A stretch of 64,000 nt of DNA, from assembly GCF_045679555.1 (NCBI RefSeq), contig NC_092092.1, positions 21,690,969 through 21,754,968 of the forward strand. Reading direction: 5' to 3'. The DNA is from Salvelinus alpinus. Lineage: Eukaryota; Chordata; Actinopteri; Salmoniformes; Salmonidae. Of the stretch, positions 1 to 33,793 are shown in pieces (the stretch's first letter is position 1; every line of letters begins with the position of its first letter). The notes under the pieces are model-generated. The model ran no database searches. It was not told where the DNA came from and worked only from the letters and a program-made list of their open reading frames with translations. The translations under genes were made by a program, and so were the position numbers.

Positions 1-225
1 GGTAGTGTGTAGTAGAGCGGAGAACAGTATTGTTATAGAAACCCTGCAAACAAAATGTCTCCATCTGGGAGCCTCCTTCCCTGTGGCCTTCTGGCGCCCG
101 GATACGCCCCTGTCTAAGGCCCCTAACACACACACACACAATGAAAGACTCAGTGGGGTGGCCTATGGAGGTTTGGGTACGTTCTGTCTGAATCTGGTTA
201 CACAGCAATGTTCTTGTAATCCCCA

Positions 226-341
<116 letters not shown>

Positions 342-492
342 CTACTTTTTAACGGCCCAGATGACTCCCCATCATTACTACCACAATGGAGCAGGAACAA
401 ACCTGTTATCACATTGGGAGACAGAGAGAAAAGAGGTAGGGAGGGAGGGAGGGGGTGTTCTGGCCCCAGCAAGGAGCCTGCCACAATGTCTT

Positions 493-924
493 CTGTTTCC
501 TCCTCTGTTTACCCCTCTGTCCCCTCTTCTGACCCCCCCCCTCTGTCCCCTCCCGTCAGTCTACCCCTCTGTCCCCTCTTCTGACACCCCCCCCTCTCTG
601 TCCCCTCCCTTCAGTCTACCCCTCTGTCCCCTACCGTCAGTCTACCCCTCTGTCCCCTACCGTCAGTCTACCCCTCTGTCCCTTCTTCTGACACCCCCCC
701 TCTGTCCCCTCCCGTCAGTCTACCCCTCTGGCCCCTACCGTCAGTCTACCCCTCTGTCCCCTCTTCTGACACCCCCCCTCTGTCCCCTCCCTTCAGTCTA
801 CCCCTCTGTCCCCTACCGTCAGTCTACCCCTCTGTCCCTTCTTCTGACACCCCCCCTCTGTCCCCTCCCGTCAGTCTACCCCTCTGTCCCCTCTTCTGAC
901 CCACCCCTCTGTCCCCTCCCCCCC
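493..924. repeat. Pyrimidine-rich minisatellite
   Basis: Imperfect tandem array built from a unit of roughly 25 bases containing CCCCTCTGTCCCCT and CGTCAGTCTAC, alternating with a variant carrying TCTTCTGACACCCCCC. One strand is nearly pure pyrimidine. The open frame across it is a repeat translation rich in Pro, Ser and Leu and not a gene. Confidence 0.9.
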
Positions 925-1094
925 AGGGCCAGGGAACAGGTGGGTTTGGAGCACATCAGACCAGACCACACCACAAACATGTTGCTACCCCATAGAACTA
1001 AGTCACTATTTATACAAGACAAAGCAACATCTACAAAGCTGATCCACTGGAGCTACTTGTGGAGGAAATCAGATGGGGGAACAAGATGGAGAAA

Positions 1095-1300
1095 GAGGGG
1101 CTGAGAGTAAAATATAGACATAGAAAAGGTTGAAGAAGAGTAGGAGAGAGATGAAGGAAGAGGGGAAATACCAGCGAGTGGATACAGAGAAAGAGCAAGC
1201 GACAGAGGCAGAGAGAGATGAATAAGGAGGGGAAGGAGTTAGAGAGCAAAGGAGAGAGAGCGACATCGAAGAAGAGAGAAAGAGAAAGAAAGCGAGACCA
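1095..1300. repeat. Purine-rich (GA/AGA) low-complexity tract
   Basis: Degenerate GAGA/AGGA sequence with no regular period. Long frames on both strands are Ser/Leu-rich artefacts. Confidence 0.75.
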
Positions 1301-1951
1301 GGCCCCTGTCCTGAAAAGCCAGTGATGCGGAGCCGCATCAGCACATATGAAACAGTGAGCAGGACAATGGACCCGGCTCTGTAACCGGACCCCGTGTGCG
1401 TAATCTCTCCGTCACAAAAGAAAAGAGCGAGGGAAGGAGGGAGGACGAGGGAGGGAAGACATGGGGCTCGGCCATCTTAATCTGGCTTCTCATGGCGAGG
1501 CTGGAGCCCAGAGGTGTCATGTTCCAATCCGCCCTCGCAAACATTCCTCATTTTTCACTTGAATTGGTGGTGTTTTGTAGCGAGCGGCCCCGTAATTAAC
1601 ACGGGGATCTTCAGAACTCAATGACTGAACATAATTACTTCTCTCCTTTTCTTCTCTCCCTTTCTGCGGCCTGGGCTCTCCCGGCGAGCAGCCCCCGGGG
1701 CCAGGGTTTAGGCCTGACTGGCCAAACACAAAGGCTGGCCCAGCCATCACCCGCTGTGGAGAGAGGGGGAGAGAGAGGAGGAGAAGAAAGGGAGGAGGAG
1801 GGTGAGAAATGGACTGTCTCCAGCCTGCTAGGGCTGTTGGATCAGCTGTCAGTGAGACACTGGCCCAGTCAGCACTATTGAGAGAGCGCGCTATGACCTT
1901 AAAACACTGCTGCAGGGGCCCCGCAGCCTGCACTCAGCCTGGCCAAGCTAT

Positions 1952-2080
1952 TACAGAGAGAGAGAGAGATGGAGAGAGAGATGGAGAGATAGAGAAGGGG
2001 AGGACAGAGAGACAAATACACAGACTGAGAGACAGACAGAGCGAGAGACAGAGAGAAAGACTAAATGAAAAGAGAGAGAC
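1952..2080. repeat. (GAGA)n / GACA low-complexity tract
   Basis: Runs of GAGAGA mixed with GACAGA. It is simple sequence with no coding value. Confidence 0.8.
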
Positions 2081-3627
2081 AAACAAAAAGACTATGTTAA
2101 TTGTTGTCAGCCAGCAGCACAATTCCACATTTCCCTGACTAAAAACAAACAGTCTTAAAGGGCCCACTTACCATCCACATACAAGTCAGTCACTAAATGA
2201 ACACCGCCACTGTGCCTTCTGTCACTTGCCAGGCTGTGAGTGTGTTCTCCTGGGGTTGACAGAGTGACTGGCTCCCTTGGCTGCCACTAAAGTCACAGGA
2301 AAATGTTCCCTGCAGGCCCAGAGCCCCAGAGCCCAGGGATCCTCCAGTAGTACAGCTCCCTCGGAGGGCCACTTAAATACATGCGCAACTGTAGGCTAGA
2401 TTAGGGCCTGCACAAGCTACATTAGCGTTAGCATCTCCATTAGCGTCACAACAGTGATTGACTGACAGGGCCACTCTGGGGTTTGCAAGTGTGAACACAA
2501 CCACACTAAAGTAAGGGAATGGGGTTTGGATGCTAGCTAATGGTCGCGTACCTCACTGACAAACACATCAACAACAACGTCAAAGACAAGGTAATAAACT
2601 GATGTCAAAATTCACTCAAATGTAGAGTGCAGATACACAAAAAGGGACAGGTATGCTGATGACATGCATTTTTATGAACAGTTTGAATTTTTCATGAATT
2701 TATATGAATATTTACAGCACATAAAACAGACATAAATAAATCATAAAACACACAAATCAAAAGACCACAACACCAAGTGCACCGTAATAATTCATCTACA
2801 CAAACAAAGCAATGCAACTGACACAAAAAGAACACATGAAACAAGTACACAAACATTATACACAAACATCATTTAGACTAACACATGATTAGTGGTCCCT
2901 TCTCCTGATGCGGGTTTTGGAAGGATGTTTCAAGCATCTTGCAGGGTGGCCATTTATAAACTGCACTCTCAACCAAGACGCAAATCAGATAATCATCTGT
3001 TTGTTTTAAAACATCATCAAGTAGCCTACATTAGGCCCGGACGACTCCCCACCAGCCGTGTAGCCGTTGCTAGGCAAACAGCGGCAAAGGGTTTTGTGAG
3101 GTGAAAAGGGTGGAAGGAAAGGACCAATAGGATGATGCGGCATGGCACTCCACGGACGCAGAGCGAAGAGCCACTAATTAACCACCATGCACTAATCACT
3201 TATCTCTCTAATGGGAGGACACTCACACACACAATGTGCATATACACATTACACTCACAATGTGCAGGCAGACATTTGCAGGCATCACGTATAATAGGGA
3301 GAACAGCTCTGCACCTATCCACAATTTCATTCCATTCATGTTCATGCTTGGCATATAGTGGCCTTAGCAAATAATTTGACTTCCTATGGATCTCTGTAGA
3401 ATCGGAAGCGTAGGGTTCACAGAGTGTTTTAGGTGTAGGTTAACACACCGGGCCAGGTTGGAATTAAAAACCTGATTAGAAGGAGGCGAGGAGGGAGGGA
3501 GGGAGGGTTGGCTTCTGGGGAGGGTGACTAAAGTGGTGAAAAATCCAATAATTGTGCCATTCTGGGGTGTGGTATTACTCTTTCATTCTCCCTCTTTCAT
3601 TTTCCCTCTAATACCTTTGCAACAGAA

Positions 3628-3743
3628 GAAAAGAGGACGAGAGAGAGAGGACGAGAGAGAGAGAGAGGACGAGAGAGAGAGAGAGAGAGAGAGAGGACGA
3701 GAGAGAGAGAGAGAGAGAGGACGAGAGAGAGAGAGAGAGAGAG

Positions 3744-3831
<88 letters not shown>

Positions 3832-3848
3832 AGAGAGAGAGAGAGAGC
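3628..3848. repeat. (GA)n microsatellite with GACGA interruptions
   Basis: About 220 bases of GA repeats. The left half is interrupted at irregular spacing by ACGA; the right half is a pure GA run of about 80 bases. The Arg/Glu frame on plus and the Leu/Ser frame on minus are repeat translations. Confidence 0.97.
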
Positions 3849-4454
3849 TGGCTGCTAAAGTATGTAGTCTTTGTAATTACCACAGTATTACTGGTCTAAC
3901 AATGAAGGGCAGCTCTGACTGGGCCACCATCATTTCCTCTCTAATCCTCCTGCTCATTGGCAACGCTCAGGTTTCACCACCCCCATCTCCTACCACCTAT
4001 ACTGACCAATACCCAACCAACCATACACTTCACCGGGGCTTTATTTCACTAGCCATTGCATTCATTGGCTATTTACCACAGGGGTACGTCTATTGTTTGT
4101 GTGTGTGTGTTTTTCTCTGAGAATGTTTTTTTCTTCTATACAGGGCTAGGACAGTTGCCTGCCCTGGACACTAACCCCTGAGCTCTTAACAGCCTAACCC
4201 TTGTAGAAGGCAAAGCCATTTCCTCAAGATATGGAACCAAACCAATTACCTTAAATTAAGTCAACTGGCAACTCTTCCCCACTTCTCATCCCCTGAGCCA
4301 CACGGGGCCCAAAAGCTAATCATCACAGCCAACACCTCCCCCTAGCAAACAGACAGGCCCAAGGGTACACTCACATCACACTCACAAACCATTTACTTTG
4401 CTTTTCACAATTTACTAGATTAACTCAAGACTGTAAATATAATATAATTGGGTA

Positions 4455-4622
4455 AATAAATGCAGTTGTCATGTAGTAGCAGACACCTTCATCCAAAGCA
4501 ACTTAGGATTCATAGTGACATACCCAGTAGCCTTAATGTGGCCCATGCAGGAATCTAACCCGCAACCCTAGTGGTGCTAGCAGCACCATGCTCTCTAACT
4601 AAGCCAATGACTCCACTGTAAC
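4455..4622 (-). repeat. Decayed tRNA-derived SINE
   Basis: Read on the minus strand, the right part gives a tRNA-like head: a decayed A-box region near 4600-4620, then GGGTTAGATTCC (a decayed B box) near 4550-4563. The body then resembles the SINE segment that reads 'gagcgtctgctaa' in the better copy at 23757. The divergence suggests an old insertion. Confidence 0.55.
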
Positions 4623-7019
4623 AGTGGTTGTGTGTAGCAGCACTGGTCGCTCCACCATTATAGTGTTACACTGAGGGGCACATAGGCTCGTCACAGAGCC
4701 TGGCCTGTAAACACACACAGGGGAGCACTAATTAACTGTCACCAACACAAGAGTTAAGAGTTGCAGTGTCACAGTGTGTCAGAGTTACAGCCCCCAGACC
4801 TGCATGTAGTACCCAGGGCCCCAGCCCTCCGCCATTGTCTAACGGGATATAATTAGATAGCATTCTGGCAGAGTGAATTAGCATAATTATGCAAACAGGG
4901 GCTGCTAAAGGGTTGGCACAAGGGAGGGCCACAGGGGGAACCTCTTAAAGCACACACAGTATGCAGTACACTCACACATACACAAATGTGCACACACACT
5001 CACACAGGCGTACATATTCATGCTCAAACACTTTCTGCATTAAGGCAGGATCATCCATTATAGAGCTATGGTATCTGAACACACACAAAGACACACACAC
5101 GGTGATGTATGTAAGCTCTCGGGCCTACGAGACAGCAGGAGGGGTCGTGTCACCGGGTAATGAGGACGATTAGAAGACTAAAAAGAGTTGTAACCAAAGT
5201 GACAATGAGTGGTTTTGTAAAGGAGCCACATTATAAAGGCTGCCTATTTCCAGAGACCTGCTGTGTCCGAACAGAGGTCTGAATGGATGCCCCTATAGCC
5301 CTGATTCACACAGCTCATCCCACAGCATATGGATGGCCCCTGTAGCCCTGATTCACCCAGCTCATCCCACAGCATGTCTTACAACACCTCCCTGTAGAGT
5401 CTTATGACAGCACAGAGTGAAACCTACAATGGAGGAGCTCTCTAAGACACATGACTATCTGAACCCAACGTGTGACCTAGCCTAGCATACACCCCCCCCC
5501 CCCCCCCAAACCAGCCGCTCCTCTCCAGTCCAAACCCTGTGTCAACAAGGCTCTCATGTACCCAGCTAAAACCTCTTCAGCCCCACCTATCCCCATTGTG
5601 CCTGGAAACATTGGTCCTCACAGGAAACAAGGCCAGTTAAACCCCAAAACAAGCCCCCCTACAAGCCCTACTCCTATGGCCAATGCAGCATAGAGCACCG
5701 AAGCACACATTTGCAGGACTAATCCACCCCCAGCGTTTTGGACTCCCATTCAGGAAGAGAAGGAGCCCAAGGATTGTGGCTTGTACTCTCCTCAGGGGAG
5801 GATTTAGGGATGTGCAAGGTGGAGGGGGGGGGGGGGGGGCAGGGGGCAGCTAACACAGGGGCAAGGGGCACCCCCTCTTCAGACAATGAGCTCCTGAGCT
5901 CCCCCTCCAGCCTTTCTGACAGGGGTATTTGGGGTGAGATGTTTGGGCCTAGCAATGCGTGAGATCAATTAGAAGTGGTTGAGAGGAGGGTTTGAAAGGC
6001 CCTGCCTAGCGGTGAGGACCCAGGGCCCCCTACCTCTAGAATCTCTACCTCCACCTCCCTCTCCCTCCCCAGGAAAATCCAGACCAGATGTGGGTCAAGG
6101 AGCCAGATATCTATCTATCTGAGCCAGTGAATAGCTCCTCCAGCTGGGATGGTGCGAGGGAGGTGGAGAAGACCAGCATCCTGCTGTGGTCATTGAGGGG
6201 AACGAACAGAGCTGGAAGCACCACATTCCTACCAGATGGGTTCTCTTGTACCCTCTTAACCCGAGACCCTGGTCCTGGTGATAGGGTCATCTCTCTCATC
6301 CCTCAGTCAACCAACTGGACACCAGATTAGCTGCAGGTCAGACAAAGTTAAGCAGGTAGGATCATCAGCTCTCCTGACAAATAACAACAACATCTAGCCT
6401 ACAGCTGTCTATTTCATACCACATCAATCTCTATTGAGACAGAATTCTGTAGAACCTCTAATACTTAGAGGTAAAGACTTTCAGAAGTAAAGATCCTTGT
6501 TTGGTATAATGCCACAATACATCTGAATAATTACTCTATTATACTGCAGGGTCAGAGTGCATTTTAGTATTACCTATGACCCCTAGTTTACACCAGCTAG
6601 GCCTACATGTAACCCAGATATGCTAATAAGGGCAAGGGGACCCACTGCTTATTATTTCTGGCTGTTTTCAGGTCCATCAGGATTAGCTGAGGTGATGGTA
6701 TATGCTGTGCTGTGTGACCTGATAATGTGGGATGACTGAGTACAGTCCCAGTTTTGACCACTACCACGACCCTAGACCCCTGTGTAGCCATCTGGCTCAC
6801 AGATGACCCTCTGATTCCCATAGCTATGAAGACACAGGAATAACCAGAACCAATCAGGTGACTGTAAAGAAGGCTCGACATACACTATGGGGTGCTAAGA
6901 CATCCACTCAAACACAAGCGGTCCTTATTATCTTATTGATTAAAATGAGGATTAATCTATGCATAGGTCTACATAGCTACATACAATGATTACCATGTGT
7001 ACTGTTACATCACAACATA

Positions 7020-7527
7020 CACTGAGTGGCGCAAACATTAGGGACACCTGCTCTTTCCATGACAGACTGACCAGGTGAATCCAGGTGAAAGCTATGATCC
7101 CTTATTGATGTCACTTGTTAAATCAACTTCAATCAGTGTATGAAGGGGAGGATATGAGACATGGATTGTGTATGTGTGCCATTCAGAGGGTGAATGGGCA
7201 AGACAAAAGATTTAAGTGCCTTTAAACGGGGTACAGTAGTAGGTGCCAGGCGCACCGGTTTGAGGGTGTCAAGAACTGCAACGCTGCTGGGTTTTTCATG
7301 CTCAACAGTTTTCCCTGTGTATCAAGAATGGTTCACCACCCAAAAGACATCCAGCAAACTTCACACAACTGTGGGACCATTTGGGGTCAACATGGGCCAG
7401 CATCCCTGTGGAATGCTTTCGACACCTTGTAGAGTCCATGCCAAAACGAATTGAGGCTGTTCTGAGGACAAAAGGGAGGTGGAACTCAATATTAGTAAGG
7501 TGTACCTAATGTTTTGTATACTCAGTG
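7020..7527 (+). mobile_element. Internally deleted Tc1/mariner element
   Basis: Inverted ends CACTGAGTGGCGCAAACATTAGG and CCTAATGTTTTGTATACTCAGTG are flanked by TA. Inside, from 7194, an N-terminal transposase fragment opens with MGKTKDLSAFKRG and continues through a helix-turn-helix region with RTATLLGFS. It then breaks, and the DDE catalytic domain is absent. At about 510 bp it is a non-autonomous deletion derivative. It lies in the CAMKMT intron. Confidence 0.85.
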
Positions 7528-8391
7528 TATATCCTGGGTGACAAATTATTTGTATTTTCTCTGTGGACCCATTTTCTGAAAGAGGAAAAGTGAACACACA
7601 GGAACACAGAATGAAAAGCCCAGACCACCAGTCTAGTTCGACCACAGTCCTCAGCTATAATAACAAAACACCCGAGTTTGGGCTCACTTGAGAGGGAGCT
7701 AGAACACAGATAACAGCTTTAGCCAATCTGTTCCTTTCATCACATTTGTGGAATGCTCACCCCACTGGGTAGCAGGTATGTGGGCCTGCTAAAGGCCAGG
7801 CTGGTGGGGATCACATGATCACATGACCTGGCTGTCAGGCAGGCATAGAAAGAGAGAGGCAGCTCCCAGGCTCTCTCTGGCTCTGCTGTGTGAATACTGC
7901 TGATCAGCGCTGCCTGCTAGTGGGAGTACAGAGAGATGCAGCCTTCCCTGGGGGGTTCCCTCTTCTACAAACAACATCTGATTTACTGACCAAACTGTTA
8001 CTCAGCGTTATATAAGACGATACAGGACAGCTGTCACCGTGGCAGCAGAACAGAAAACAATGTTTCCATTACCATGGAAAAACAGCTGCATGACCTTCTC
8101 ACCTCATCCTCAGGATGCTGATTTGATTGGCTTCCACAGCGTAACATCAGATCATTTGTATTGCATGAGACTGTGTTAAGTCCTTACACAGAGGTGATCC
8201 TCAATCTGCCCTCAGCGATAATGGTAAAAATAGCCTTTTCTCACTCTCTCTTTCCAACAGGCTGAGTGACTCACCAGAAGAGCAATCGATGTAAGTGGGA
8301 AAACAGTGTGTTAACGGAGGTCATCATAGGGAGGTAGTCATAGGTTAAATGAACGCACACTCTTAAACATGTATATGGAGGATGTACTCAC

Positions 8392-9559
8392 AGACATTCC
8401 CTGTATTGTCAAAACTGTTGAGAACCTCATTCACTCTGATGGGCCCGAGGTTATCTCTGGAAATGAATGAGAGAGAAATATGATTATACAGTGTGTGTGT
8501 AAGCTGCACAGTGCTCGGCTTAAACATAGGACAACAAGGATTTCAAACCCACCTGAGAAAGGCACTGAACTCTGGGAAGGAAGCACTTGTGTATTCCACC
8601 CACTGGCCTTCGGAGGGGTCATCTGTCTCTTGGTGCGTGACACTGGTTTTGTTGAACAGGTTGAAGGAGGAGAATCTCCGGACAGACACCTGCTTGACCT
8701 CTGAGTCTCCACTGTCCAGCTGTTTCTGCCTCAGCACCTGAGGGAGTGGGAGATATAGCAACTGTCAAACAACACAACCTGACCTGCTTTAAAAACACCA
8801 CCTCAAAACACATGTACTGACCAAATTAGAGTGACATGGAGGTATTAGAACCTTCTATCTAGCCTAGTGATGAAGATCTGATATGGCTCCAGGCTCTATT
8901 GTTCATCCTTGAAACTGATCCCCACAGTTCTTGTAGTAGTGTGGTCATTATCTTGTCACAGGACACCTTTAGTTTATTACTAGCACTTGCTCAGTGCAAT
9001 ATGAATTAGTGATGTTTTATTTCTATTTTTTTAACTATACAGTATTTGAAATGCAAGAGGATATTTCTGGAAACATTTTGTGTATCAGTGAAATGCCCAT
9101 GTAAGGACAAAACCTCCCTCTCAGGTCATGCCCTCACACTGTTATGGTTACAGCCCAACTGGGACAGAGGACTGGAGAGTTGTATATAATCTCAGTTACA
9201 CATGTTACTGTAAATACTGATACAGGTCTATGAATGGTAAATCGCTGATAAATGTAGCTTAGCTAAAGCCAGTATATATCTAGCTAGCTAATGGCGCAAT
9301 GATATTAGCTAGCTAGCTAACGTTAGGCGCAACACAACATTGATTCTGTCAGTTGATAACAAACCCATTGGAAATGTGACGCTTGTTTTACCTGTCGTAG
9401 GAGAGTCCATCTTGCACGAGCTACGTCGGTTCCACAATTAGGGTCTCGATTGGATTGGTGGTTGGTAATGAGCTCTTTTTCTTTATTTTCTGGCAAGGAT
9501 GGCAACGGCGATTCGTGGTATTTACATTTTTCTGGTTCACCTGTCAACTTCCCTTCCAT
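8392..9559 (-). CDS. CAMKMT: Calmodulin-lysine N-methyltransferase, coding exons 1-3 (partial)
   Basis: Coding exons are 9392-9559, 8553-8737 and 8392-8456. Junction phases are 0, 2 and 1, each with GT donor and AG acceptor. The protein reads ARWTLLRQ / VLRQKQLD, then VSVRRFSSFNLF, WVEYTSASFPEF, and VLNSFDNTGNV, the N-terminal region of CAMKMT. This enzyme trimethylates a lysine of calmodulin using S-adenosylmethionine. The methyltransferase fold itself lies in later exons outside the window. I chose the ATG at 9559 because it has A at -3 and G at +4; the frame stays open upstream but shows no better ATG. Intron 2 is only 96 bp. The gene is divergent from PREPL, as in mammals. Confidence 0.9.
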
Positions 9560-10113
9560 CCTGTCTTCGGTGTTTTGGGCAAAAATAAATACAATTCTAA
9601 ATGATTTACAGTGTGAAGCACACGGTCTAATAAAGCGAGTATGGCTCTGTTTGTTCACAGAATAGGACAAGTAGTACAGTGGTAGCGTGACATCAACCGG
9701 TAAAACCCTAACTACTCCTGTGCTGCTGGAGAAAGCATGCTACTTCCGTACACTTATGGCAGCAAGACATAGCAATTTATTACCAACATCATCGAACGCA
9801 GTACTGAGTTAAAAATCGTATGCCTTCTGGGATTGATTAGTTTTGCCTAGTTTATACGCCATCAAACAGCGCTCAAATCAATGTTTTGAAATGTTCCTGC
9901 TAGTGTCCTGGAGGTTGCCCAACGGCAAAGGCAATCAAACTACATTTAATTACATTAACGAACTATGGACTATTAAAGCGACATAAGAAGACATACTCGA
10001 TACTGTTTTTTTTTGTTGAGAAAAATGCGTTCAAACTTGGGGTGGTGGTCACTTTCAAAACAATGATTGACATGAAATGATAGCTTGGTCGGTCAGTTAC
10101 AGTGACAGCGACT
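9560..10113. promoter_or_regulatory. Shared divergent promoter region of CAMKMT and PREPL
   Basis: About 550 bp separate the two start codons, which point away from each other. The interval must hold both 5' UTRs and the transcription start sites. No TATA box is evident. A short AGCTAGC-rich stretch lies just downstream of CAMKMT exon 1 (9275-9325). A bidirectional promoter is inferred from geometry and from the same arrangement in mammals; no start sites can be read from the sequence. Confidence 0.55.
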
Positions 10114-21010
<10,897 letters not shown>

Positions 21011-21084
21011 AAGGAAGTGTGGAGGAGAACTCATCAGAGCCATATAGAGATACATGTGTGGTTGACCCACGGGGGGTTGAGTAA

Positions 21085-21090
21085 AATAAA
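21085..21090 (+). terminator. PREPL: PREPL poly(A) signal
   Basis: AATAAA lies 75 bp after the PREPL stop codon, in an A-rich run. It is the first canonical signal downstream and sits just before the Tc1 element that fills the gap to SLC3A1. Confidence 0.7.
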
Positions 21091-21106
21091 ATAAACAGTT
21101 TGGGGG

Positions 21107-22431
21107 TACGAACTCAAAATATAAAGACAACAATTTCTATTTCTTTTTTTACTGAGTTACAGTTCATATAAGGAAATTTGTAAATTTTAATTAATTAATT
21201 AGGCCCTAATCTATGGATTTCACATGACTGGGAATACAGATATGCATCTGTTGGTCACAGATACCTTTTAAAAAATTAGGGGGTATATCAGAAAACCAGT
21301 CAGTATCTGTTGTGACCACCATTTGCCTCATGCAGCGTGACACATCTCCTTCGTATACAGTTGATCAGGCTGTTGATTGTGGCATGTGGAATGTTGTCCC
21401 CCTCTTCAGTGGCTGTGAGAAGTTGCTGGATATTGGCGGGAACTGGAACACGCTGATGTACACGTCGATCCAGAGCATCCCAAACTTGCTCAATAGGTGA
21501 CATGTCTGGTGAGTATGCAGGCCATGGAAGAAGTGGGCCATTTTCAGATTCCAGGAATTGTGTACAGATCCTTGCAACATGGGGCTGTGCATAATCATGC
21601 TGAAACATGAGGTGATGGTGGAGGATGAATGGCACAAAAATAGGCCTCAGGATCTCGTCACTGTATCTCTGTGCATTCAAATTGCCACCGATAAAATGCA
21701 ATTGTGTTCATTGTCTGTAGCTTATGCCTGCCCATACCATAACCCCACCGCCACCATGGGGCACTTTGTTCACAACGATGACATCAGCAAACTGCTCGCC
21801 CACAAAAAAGCCATACACGATGTCTGCCATCTACCTGGTACAGTTAAAACCGAGATTTATCCGTGAAGAGCACACTTCACCAGTGTGCCAGTGGCCATCA
21901 ACGGTGAGCATTTGCCCACTGAAGTCGGTTACGAAACTGAACTGCAGTCAGGTCAAGACCCTTGTGAGCACGACGAGCTTCCCGAAAGTTTGTGCAGAAA
22001 TTCTTTGGTTGTGCAAACCCACAGTTTTATCAGCTGTTCATACTGCCAAATATTGTTGGAGGTGGCTTATGGTAGAGAAATTAACATTTAAATGCTCTGG
22101 TGGACATTCATGCAGTCAGCATGCCAATTGCATGCTTCCTCAAAACTTGAGACATCTGTGGTGTTGTGTAACAAAACTGCAAATTTTTGTAGCCTTTTAT
22201 TGTCCCCAGCACAAGGTGCACCTGTATAATGATCATGCTGTTTAATCAGCTTCTTGATATGCCACACCTGCCAAGTGGATGGATTATTTTGGCAAAAGAG
22301 AAATGCTCACTAACAGGGATTTTAACAAATTTGTGCCCAACATTTTGGAGAAATAAGCTTTTTGTGCATATGGAACATTTCTGGGATCTTTTAACACTTT
22401 ATATGTTGCATTTATATTTTTGTTCAGTATA
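21107..22431 (-). mobile_element. Tc1/mariner element between PREPL and SLC3A1 3' ends
   Basis: The right end reads TTTATATTTTTGTTCAGTATA and the left end is a decayed inverse of it. The minus strand carries the C-terminal transposase part at 21701-21300 (GGNLNAQRYSDEILRP, FQHDYAQPHVARI, SPDMSPIEQVWDALDRRVHQ). The N-terminal part at 21710-22130 is frameshifted. Relatives are at 29256-30117 (deleted) and 50138-51548 (interrupted). Confidence 0.9.
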
Positions 22432-22808
22432 CTTTAAAATGACTAAAACCAAATCAAAACAGTGTAGTAATGATAATGGACCTACATTTATACAGTTTCT
22501 GGACTGTGTCCAACTCACTAATAATCACCCAAATTAAAATTCCAAAAACAATGGATAGAGGACTATCTTTTGCTCATTTTGACAGTGAGGAAATAACACA
22601 TTGTCAGTGCAGCCCCCCGGACCTCGTGAAGACTGAAGACAAATTAGTGACATCCCTGATCTACAGTATGACAGTGACAGTCGTGACATTAGAAGGGTGA
22701 GAACTGCAAGTAAGTTGTTTCATCTGCATATTTGTGGTGAGAAGAGAATGACATTTGGAAAATTAATGCTGTTTTTAATGAGAACAAATAAACATTTTGA
22801 ACAGTCAA

Positions 22809-22814
22809 TTTATT
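22809..22814 (-). terminator. SLC3A1: SLC3A1 poly(A) signal
   Basis: AATAAA on the minus strand lies about 100 bp after the SLC3A1 stop codon. It gives a short 3' UTR that ends before the Tc1 at 22431. Confidence 0.65.
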
Positions 22815-22910
22815 TGAACACACACTGACTCAATCACAGCCAGTCTCATCATAACACATTTGATTGTCGAGGACATGGTGATTTCTCCTCCCACTCTGAG
22901 GCTGCAGTAC

Positions 22911-33271
<10,361 letters not shown>

Positions 33272-33691
33272 GTCTAGGAACATGTGCCTGTCTACTTCTA
33301 AATCCTTTGTTGAGAGCAACTGACTCCTTGTAATCATTCGTTCAAACAACACTCTATAAAAGGTAGCACTAGTCACAGGGTCCATAGTACAACCCCCACG
33401 GAATGTGGGAAATTGGAGAGTTGTAAACGTGTGGTCAGAGATTATCCTCTTGCTGTATTTGTTGGTTTGAATGCAATGAGCTTGAATACATCGAGTTAAC
33501 GTTAAGACTGAATGCAGCCACATTTCCCTAGAATCAGAAGATTAGAATTGTGAGTGATACATCTTTAGATTATGATTTATGTGCAATTTCTTCTGGCACA
33601 ACTACTATAAACACTATGACAAAACAGATGTCATTCATATAAAGTCACCATCTTATCAGTTTGATAACAGAACAACCCAATATCCCAACTC

Positions 33692-33726
33692 TACATTGTG
33701 TGTGTATGTGTGTGTGTGTGTGTGTA
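33692..33726. repeat. (TG)n microsatellite between SLC3A1 and PPM1B
   Basis: TGTGTATG followed by a TG run. It lies between the SLC3A1 start and the PPM1B poly(A) signal, so it may fall in the SLC3A1 promoter region. Confidence 0.9.
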
Positions 33727-33793
33727 TATACACCCATGCAGGACTGAAAGATAACACACAGAGCATAGTAATTTCATCTAAATGTATCCATCC

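Noticed and set aside
3524-3883. Arg-Glu and Leu-Ser rich frames on both strands
   Set aside because: Both are produced by the (GA)n array; no gene.
33272-33523. Longer SLC3A1 N-terminus from the upstream part of the frame
   Set aside because: The first codon of that frame is not ATG in a useful context, and family length favours 33271. The ATG at 33385 is kept only as an alternative.
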